A stretch of DNA of 64,000 nucleotides from Branchiostoma lanceolatum (lineage: Eukaryota > Chordata > Leptocardii > Amphioxiformes > Branchiostomatidae), in contig NC_089729.1 in NCBI RefSeq assembly GCF_035083965.1, positions 13,999,464 through 14,063,463 of the forward strand, written 5' to 3'. Made by a program: the position numbers and the translations under genes. The notes under the pieces were generated by a model. The model worked only from the letters and a program-made list of their open reading frames with translations, did no database searches and had not been told where the DNA came from. Below, piece by piece: positions 44,426-64,000 of the stretch; position 1 is the first letter of the stretch; each line of letters opens with the position of its first letter.

Positions 44426-46896
44426 TAGTTCCTGTGGCTTTTAAATCTTTCAGAAACTTCTCGGACTCCTCCCTTCGCTTCTTCAACAGTCCCGGCTCGT
44501 ACATGTTCCACAATCGCTGGAACTCTTCCGCGTACGGTCGCAATATCCGCCTGCTGTTGGTGACCAGGAGGTTCTCGGAGTTTCCCGTGATGGCCTGCCG
44601 CGTCCAGTTGAAGGACCCGTTGATGAGGATGGAGTTGTCTACTATGGCAAACTTGTGGTGCATGAAGTATGGGCTGTTGTCATGACGGACTTGGATACCT
44701 GGAACATAATACAAACATTAGTGAATAAGACAGTCCTATAGTAGAACTATTTAAGGCCATGTTGATTTGATTATATACAAATGTAGATAACATCCACGCG
44801 CACGGCTTTCAACCATACTGTAAATCGTCAAAGTAGATAAATGCCTTAAATTGCACACAAAAATACATGTATCACTAATGTCATAGAATGCTTCAATTCC
44901 AAAGTCAAAGAAGATGTGAAAGAACAAGAATGCAAAATCTATTGCTTGTTATACTCTGTGTCTTCAGTCATTTGTTCAATCTTTCTGACCACTTATAGAT
45001 TTCCTAATGAAGAAAACTTTCCCATGTGCGGTATAAACTGTGAATCAGCTTATCAGAGCAAACTTAGACCCGATTCACAAAATTTCTGAACGTACAAGAC
45101 GAAATCGTATGTCGAAGCCTTTTGTCTTGGGTGTGAACTGGCCCGCGCGTCGTTCGGCAGCCATTTTTATGGCCCGTATGATTTTGTCATACGCCACCTC
45201 CAGGCCTAAGGTGAATGTACAACCGCCCAGAGCAGAGCAGGCTCGTACATGAGTTGCCAAAAAAATATGGAAAAACTGATATTTTAATCAATGTCGTAGA
45301 ATGCTATTCCAAGTCCGAGTTTCTTGCAATTGTGTGTGAAAAGGAAACTGCTGTATGTCGCACACCATTGTCGTGCGTCCAGAAATTTTCCCAGCGTGGA
45401 TAGGGTCTTCATCTTTCTTTGGAGAAACGCACTCACCTTCGCTCCTGAAGTACCACACTTGGCTCCCGGTTTGTTCCATCTGCTCCTTGTCTGTGATGAT
45501 CCTGACTAGGACTCCCTTGTGGTGCAGGTCAACCACAGTTTTGGCCAGATCAAGACAAGATATCGTGTACACACACAGGTCTAAAGTCTTCTTGGCACTG
45601 TAAGGAACAAGTAACTTGCATATATGGCATTTAAAAAAAGAATAGAAACTCAATATACAGAAATACTTTTCCAATAATTACATCGTACATGTATCATACA
45701 AAGACAGATATGTTAAAAGAGTACAGCAAGTATACACAGTACATGTACATGTGTATACAACGATATTATAGATGAATATCTGTGTACAAAAAGAGAGCTC
45801 GAGCATTTAGTCATTGGATAAAGCTTTCTTCTTCTTGAAGTGATTACATGTACATCTAAAGCCTTAGTTGTAAATTCACTATTTTTGCGGGGACTTAATT
45901 TTGCAGTAGAAGAAAGTACCTTATATTTTAGCAGTGTTTAAGTTCACAATTAAAACAAGTCTGTAGTATACTCTATAGTAGGAATACAATGGAAATACAC
46001 ATTGGTAGTGTCCTGACTTTGTGATGAAGAGGTAACTGCAAAAAATACACTGCAAACATTTCAAGATTTACAGTAGCATTGCAGCTGCTTGAGTTTTCTT
46101 TCTTCTTTTTTTTTCAAAACTGAACCAGAAAATAATAAATGGCACAAACCTGCATAAGTATTGTTTGAGCTGACTGAGAGAAGTGGTGTCGTGTGTAAAT
46201 TTGCATCTCCTCATCTTACAGCCACCTGGCTGCGACTGGCGGGGACAGGACACCTGCGCATCTGGGAAGAACAGCACCTGTGTAGAAAAATCAAAAAGTC
46301 AATCATGATCACAAACAACGTTCTTCCGTACCCAACCAAAGGGGAGTTGTCCAGAAATTTTAGTCCGAGTAAACAAAGAAGAACAACACCACAAATCGCA
46401 AACCTGTAAAAATGGCAACATTGAAACAAAATGGTGGCGCCCATTGACGCGAATTAAAACAATACATAGTGCATATGGGAGTTGGGAAAGTTCTGAAGGA
46501 AATAGAATAAGCTTACTGTCAATTATTTAAGTGTCATGTTTATCAATCTCATATCTTTAAACATAATAAATTACCAGTAAGAGACACCATGGACATTATT
46601 TAGGAATGTCCTTGGAGACACTAACCATAAAACATTAATATAAATATTCCAGGTTTTCGATCAGGCAATGACACGAGGGAACCAACGTTAAAATCTATGA
46701 ATGTTGAAAATACAATCTTTTGCAGACGACAAGTACATGTATGACCTCCATGTATATGTACCTTGTGTATCACGTGTCCCTTCTGTGCCTTCTCTCCAGA
46801 ACTCACTCTCTTCCGTCGCCGGAAAATTAGAAGATACAACAAGTCTACCACACAACTGGCTGCTAAGGCGATGCCAAACAACTTCAGATAGCCCAT
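44406..46896 (-). CDS. PLD6: Mitochondrial phospholipase D6 (MitoPLD/Zucchini), 238 aa
   Basis: Four exons (minus strand): 46896-46762, 46277-46150, 45597-45437, 44698-44406 (stop TAA). Phases agree. I start at ATG 46896 because the frame upstream offers only TTG. Residues 2-23 form a hydrophobic N-terminal anchor followed by RRRKR, as in the mitochondrial outer membrane anchor of the family. VLFFPDAQV opens the catalytic part. C56, C65, C70 and H74 form a CCCH motif typical of Zucchini proteins. The single HKD motif is H156-K157-x4-D162 (MHHKFAIVDNSILINGSFNWT region). The family acts as a dimer: it hydrolyses cardiolipin and/or is the endoribonuclease that makes primary piRNA 5' ends. The human protein is 252 aa. 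It is head to head with aconitase. Confidence 0.93.
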
Positions 46897-47308
46897 GTTT
46901 GCCAAAAACCAGATACAAAGGGAAAGAAACCGTCTAAAAAGATCGTATTTTGACGAAAAAAAAGGTAAAGCTTGACAGATCCTACTGATGAGTTACCGCC
47001 ATTTTCTTTAAATTTTCACCAATCAGAAGACGTTAAAATGTATAAATATGGGGGTTGTCTCACACTATTTGTTTTACTAATACGTTAGATATGGTTTCTA
47101 GAAACCATTAAATATTGTATGAGTATATTTCAATATGATATTAACATTTTTTAATAAGGGAATACATTTTATCAGCATTTCAATATAATATTTTAATAAA
47201 TTAAAGAGTATTATATCCCCGTAAAAGTGAGGCAGTCCTTATTGTGACCTTTGACCAGAAGGGTATTATGGGTAGTGGTCTTTATCGTCCATCTTTGTAA
47301 GAAGCAGA
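46897..47308. promoter_or_regulatory. Shared PLD6/ACO2 divergent promoter region
   Basis: The two start codons are 412 bp apart on opposite strands. Visible sites: CCGCCATTTT at 46996-47005 (YY1-like), CCAATCA at 47019-47025, TGACCTTTGACC at 47245-47256, whose complement GGTCAAAGGTCA is a DR1 nuclear-receptor half-site pair, and CCATCTTTG at 47290-47298 next to the ACO2 start. There is no TATA box at the expected place. That both genes act at mitochondria is family knowledge; co-regulation is inference. Confidence 0.55.
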
Positions 47309-60656
<13,348 letters not shown>

Positions 60657-62117
60657 AGGAAACTCAACTGTAGCAAAATAGGACATTTTAACGATACCTG
60701 TTTCAACAAATATGCCAGATTCATTTTATCACAATCGTTTGCCTGTAAAGCTGAATGAAATTTATTCTGATATCAGACCATAAGCCCATAAAGAAACAAT
60801 ACAATGTAGTAAACTTGCTGTGTAAAGATTATCTGAATGTGTATATGTATACATTTCTGTATACATTTCTGTATACAGGTTGGTACACACATGTACTTTG
60901 TTTGCCAAAGCTTTTAGTGCTGTGTAGTACTGTGATTTGTGGCCTTAACTTTTGATTGGCGGCTGAGTATACAATATTATACTGAGTATACTATACAATA
61001 TTATAATAGACTCTTCTTCAATGTGTACATTCGATGGTTTGTAAAAATACACGCCATACACACACACTTATTGTACCTGACCTGTTGGTTCAATTTAAAT
61101 GTATCATTGAGTTTTTCTGTGACTTCCTTTTTCAATTCTATGAAAACATATGTATACACATGTTTAAGTCCAGAACTTTGAGTATTGTATGTAATATGCT
61201 TCTCCGCTTTGAATTACAGAAGTGACGATAATGCATTATTATACATGCAACTTTAAGTATAATACCTGACTCTCACAAGTTTTTCAACAAACAATGCAAC
61301 TTAACTACAGTACTGGTAACACCTTTGTTCAACAAGGCATGAAGTACAATTCTTGGTCAAGTTTGATATATTCTTGAAGATGAATTATATTCCATGGAAT
61401 TTATTATTTGATAATGGGTTGATTTCCTCAGCATTTAACTTCATATATGTCTGTCTCTACAGATGTCTAGAATAAATTATTACAATTGTTTTGGCTATTC
61501 CATAAAAGAGATTTAAAGAATGATTAACTATTGTCACACAGTTGTTTAGAAACATGTTGTCTTCTGACATGTACCATGTGATAAGGACATATTGAAGATT
61601 AAAGTTTTCGAAAAAAAATGTTTGCCTTGTACTTGGATTTTAGTTGATATGTTTTATTTGTAAGGATATTCATAAGTTTGCCTCAACGTAACCTCGGCCA
61701 CTGTCCCTTATTTGGTCTTCGACAGCTTCATTTTAACAGGCAGGCCTGTGATTGGTTACTTGGTCTAATTTCGTAACACCTGTTGGTTGTCTTCTGTCCA
61801 ATGTAAGATGACTGAGGATAGAGCAGTATGGAGAGAGTTCACCATGAGGCTTACAAGTTACAGGCCATTGGCCTAAAGGCGTCATGGTGAGAAGGTGTGA
61901 GAAGAGCAGGTTGTCTTCTGTCCAATGAAATGACGCTTTGAAACTACAGGTGCACGGTTTGAAATAGCTTGAACCCTTAGCTCCGCCCACCTCCGTCAAA
62001 ACGTAGAAATGCAAAATAAAAGCATAAAAATGCAAATCATCTAACGGACATACAGTCACTCTCTCATTGGGCGAACCGATAATTGTCATACTATCATTGG
62101 TCGAACTGCTAATCGTG
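60657..62117. other. ACO2 3' UTR and spacer to the ZAR1-like gene
   Basis: AT-rich with microsatellite-like TATACATTTCTG and TATACAATATTATA runs. The likely 3' UTR ends near the AATAAA at 61,471. From about 61,790 to 61,930 TTGTCTTCTGTCCAATG occurs twice, about 125 bp apart. No other gene is seen. Confidence 0.5.
61471..61476 (+). terminator. Candidate ACO2 poly(A) signal
   Basis: AATAAA lies about 815 bp after the ACO2 stop codon, followed by TTATTACAATTGTTTTGGC. It is a positional assignment. An ATTAAA near 61,598 is an alternative. Confidence 0.4.
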
Positions 62118-63608
62118 ATGGACAGTAAGGATCGGTCGATTACAACATCTGTATTCGGGTCTGTCGTGGAAGCCGCCATGCCGGAGAGAGGCACGCAGTT
62201 CCCCCTGCCAGAAAAAGGGGTGCAAACTCCGGCCCACTGGCCCCCTCCTGCACCAAAGTCGGTGGTGCTTTGGGGGACAAGATACAAACATCCTCAGCGG
62301 CCAACTTTGCGGGTATCCGCGCTTTCCCCTGTGCAAGAATGTTCCGAGACAGAGGCACGCGACGAGACTCCAGGCCGGGCGGGTGGTGGTCGACGGCGTC
62401 GCCGCAGACGGCGTAACTCGGCCGCCGAGAGAGGACCCAACGAGCAGAGTCAAGAAAAGACCCGCCCGCGACGCCGTAAAGAGAAACCCGACCTGCAAGC
62501 GCCTTTAGATGAAACGTACGAAACCGTGCCTTTTGACGAAACGTATTCCGTCGCCAGCGAGTCCGGAACCGAGCAGTTTGGAACGACAGTCGGCGATGAA
62601 GAAAATGTGAAGGAAGCAAAGGCGCCCTCTACCGACCATCAGGTTGAGCGCTCCATGCCTAAACCCCAGAGAACGCGCACTCGACGAGCAAGACAGAAGA
62701 AAGGAGAAGACACCGCCGAAAATCTCGAAGACGGTATGAAAGATACGAAGGTGAAAGAAGAGGCAAGGAGAGAAGAGACGCCCACGGCATCACCCGAGGA
62801 CGTGAAAGGGGTTGTTGGAGACACCGCACGTACGGAGAGGTCTGGGCGCCGCTTGTTCTCAGAATCCTCCACTGGATCCACAGAACATCAGGTAGGTTAA
62901 TACCCATAATGATGATGAGGCTATGTTTATACAGGCTTTTCATTTAACGTCATTTGCGTCATTATAGTATGCGTCGATGTGCTACTTCTTGATCCAATTA
63001 CCAAACAAATTTGAAAGCCTCTATAGTAGCATACACATACACATACACATCACACATTCACATGTTATGAAATGGCTGTCAATGTCAATGATGCTCTAAT
63101 CGTCGAAATTTGAATCCTACATAGTTGTCTTAGCGATGGATAATTACTTTTATTTGGAAGTTCTTATAATATATTTACTGGCGAATGTAGTGACGTGCAT
63201 AACTTACTTATTTTACCAGGGGGATACATATCGCCTAAAGGCCTTTTTTCAATGTTCCCTGGGTTAACATTAACTCAAAGATACAACAAAGTTATGCAAA
63301 TTATTAAATTATACAAAAACAAAATGATATATACTGTAGATAAAGTCATACTACCAAATGAATAAAACAACATGATATCATATAACGTAGAATGTAACAG
63401 AATTAAATCAGGATGGAATTTGCATATTGAAATCCATTATTAGGATGACTGTACCAGTCAAGATGAGGACGCCTCCGGGGAGAACAAGAAGTCGCGGAAG
63501 GATCGCAAACGGCTGTTCTTCGAGCAGAAGTACGGGTACTTCCACTGCCACAGCTGTGACTGGCGGTGGGAGAGTGCTTACGTCTGGTGCGTGGCAGGGA
63601 CTGATAAG
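62118..63608 (+). CDS. ZAR1/ZAR1L-type zygote arrest protein, 3' end outside the window
   Basis: Two exons visible: 62118-62891 and 63444-63608, phase 0. Two ATGs compete, 62118 (MDSKDRS) and 62178 (MPERGTQFPLP, in a GCCGCCATGC context); I keep the longer. Exon 1 is disordered and basic, with GVQTPAHWPPP and runs of Arg (GGGRRRRRRRRNSA). Exon 2 carries KYGYFHCHSCDWRWESAYVW, the start of the ZAR1 C-terminal zinc-binding domain: its first C-x2-C pair, then CVAGTDK. Remaining cysteines must lie in exons beyond 64,000. Family members bind translational control elements in maternal mRNAs of oocytes. The tryptophan-rich core matches the family closely. The N-terminal part is not recognisable. Confidence 0.88.
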
Positions 63609-63714
63609 GTAATTATGAAGTCGGTCCATAAAACTGCGTCATCTTAATTGTTATTACAATCAAAAAGCCTTAACAGCGAATGCGCAGAAAAATGCATGAA
63701 TTTTGGTAATATGT

Positions 63715-63945
63715 CAACGATGAAGGCCCCCAACATAATATATTACTCATGAAAATCTAAGCCCACTCGTAGATTCGAGTGCGCATGTGCAGTGTCAAAG
63801 GTGAAGGCCCCTGACTTGCAAACAGTGCTTGTCTCGACATTGTCTCGATTTGCATAACAATGCCCAGACGGGTTTTGTTTATGTCTCAGGGACCTTTACC
63901 TTTGACACTGCACATGCGTACTCGACTCTACGAGCTGGCTTATTT
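63715..63945. mobile_element. Foldback MITE in ZAR1-like intron 2
   Basis: The arms (about 63,760-63,830 and 63,870-63,940) are inverted: CACTCGTAGATTCGAGTGCG, CATGTGCAGTGTCAAAGG and GGCCCCTGAC on the left, with complements GGGACCTTTACCTTTGACAC and TGCACATGCGTACTCGACTC on the right. It is related to 56,885-57,060. Confidence 0.75.
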
Positions 63946-64000
63946 TTGCCGATCGAATTATCAGTAAGTTTTGACTGCACAGAAAAATGCATGTTTTGGG

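Noticed and set aside
45040..45260. Short ORFs on both strands in PLD6 intron 3
   Set aside because: They are not conserved with any PLD family segment, have no splice-compatible borders, and the PLD6 reading frame is complete without them.
46897..46905. Starting PLD6 at 46,905
   Set aside because: That codon is TTG. The first in-frame ATG is at 46,896 and gives the usual MG-hydrophobic start of the family.
62067..62117. Starting the ZAR1-like gene at 62,067
   Set aside because: That codon is TTG; ATGs at 62,118 and 62,178 are better candidates.

Overview
The window is eukaryotic, metazoan nuclear DNA: intron-rich genes with consensus GT-AG junctions, AT-rich introns and intergenic DNA, and a dense load of small DNA-transposon derivatives, SINE-like repeats and retroelement fragments. 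The gene set (TPP1-like peptidases, PLD6/Zucchini, mitochondrial aconitase, a ZAR1-type zinc-finger protein, a replication-type histone gene with its 3' stem-loop) fits an invertebrate deuterostome. A cephalochordate (amphioxus) is my best guess, but that is inference.

Layout. (1) 439-2362 (+): the last three exons of a TPP1-like (sedolisin, S53) gene whose 5' part lies off the left edge. (2) 7249-21979 (-): a second TPP1-like gene, complete, 12 exons, 560 aa, with catalytic Glu, Asp, Asp and Ser all present. The two genes face each other tail to tail. The second gene's introns hold well-preserved transposon insertions, several with readable target-site duplications and nesting. (3) 22-26.9 kb: gene-poor repeats, including a diverged relative of the 1.6 kb unit found further right and a 20-bp minisatellite. 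(4) 26.88-33.65 kb: a 5'-truncated, frameshifted CR1/L2-like LINE split inside its reverse transcriptase by a 4.2 kb gag-bearing element. That element has split direct repeats and no target duplication (a tyrosine-recombinase retroelement, Ngaro/PAT-like) and itself carries a TTAA-flanked piggyBac-type MITE. (5) 33.65-41.6 kb: five tandem copies of a ~1,606-bp unit; the middle copies are nearly identical. (6) 42,337-42,561 (+): an intact 74-aa arginine-rich H3-derived gene lacking nearly the whole histone fold, with a histone-type promoter, 3' stem-loop and purine-rich downstream element. This is the most unusual object in the window. (7) 44,406-46,896 (-) PLD6 and 47,309-60,656 (+) mitochondrial aconitase, head to head with 412 bp between start codons. 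(8) 62,118 onward (+): a ZAR1/ZAR1L-type gene, incomplete at the right edge.

The aconitase and complete TPP1 models were built by joining exons by eye. Every junction keeps phase, the total lengths match the families (783 and 560 aa), and catalytic or cluster-binding residues fall within a few positions of the human numbering. PLD6 and ZAR1 are germline genes in other animals (piRNA biogenesis; maternal mRNA control). They lie near the H3-derived gene, but functional linkage is only a speculation.
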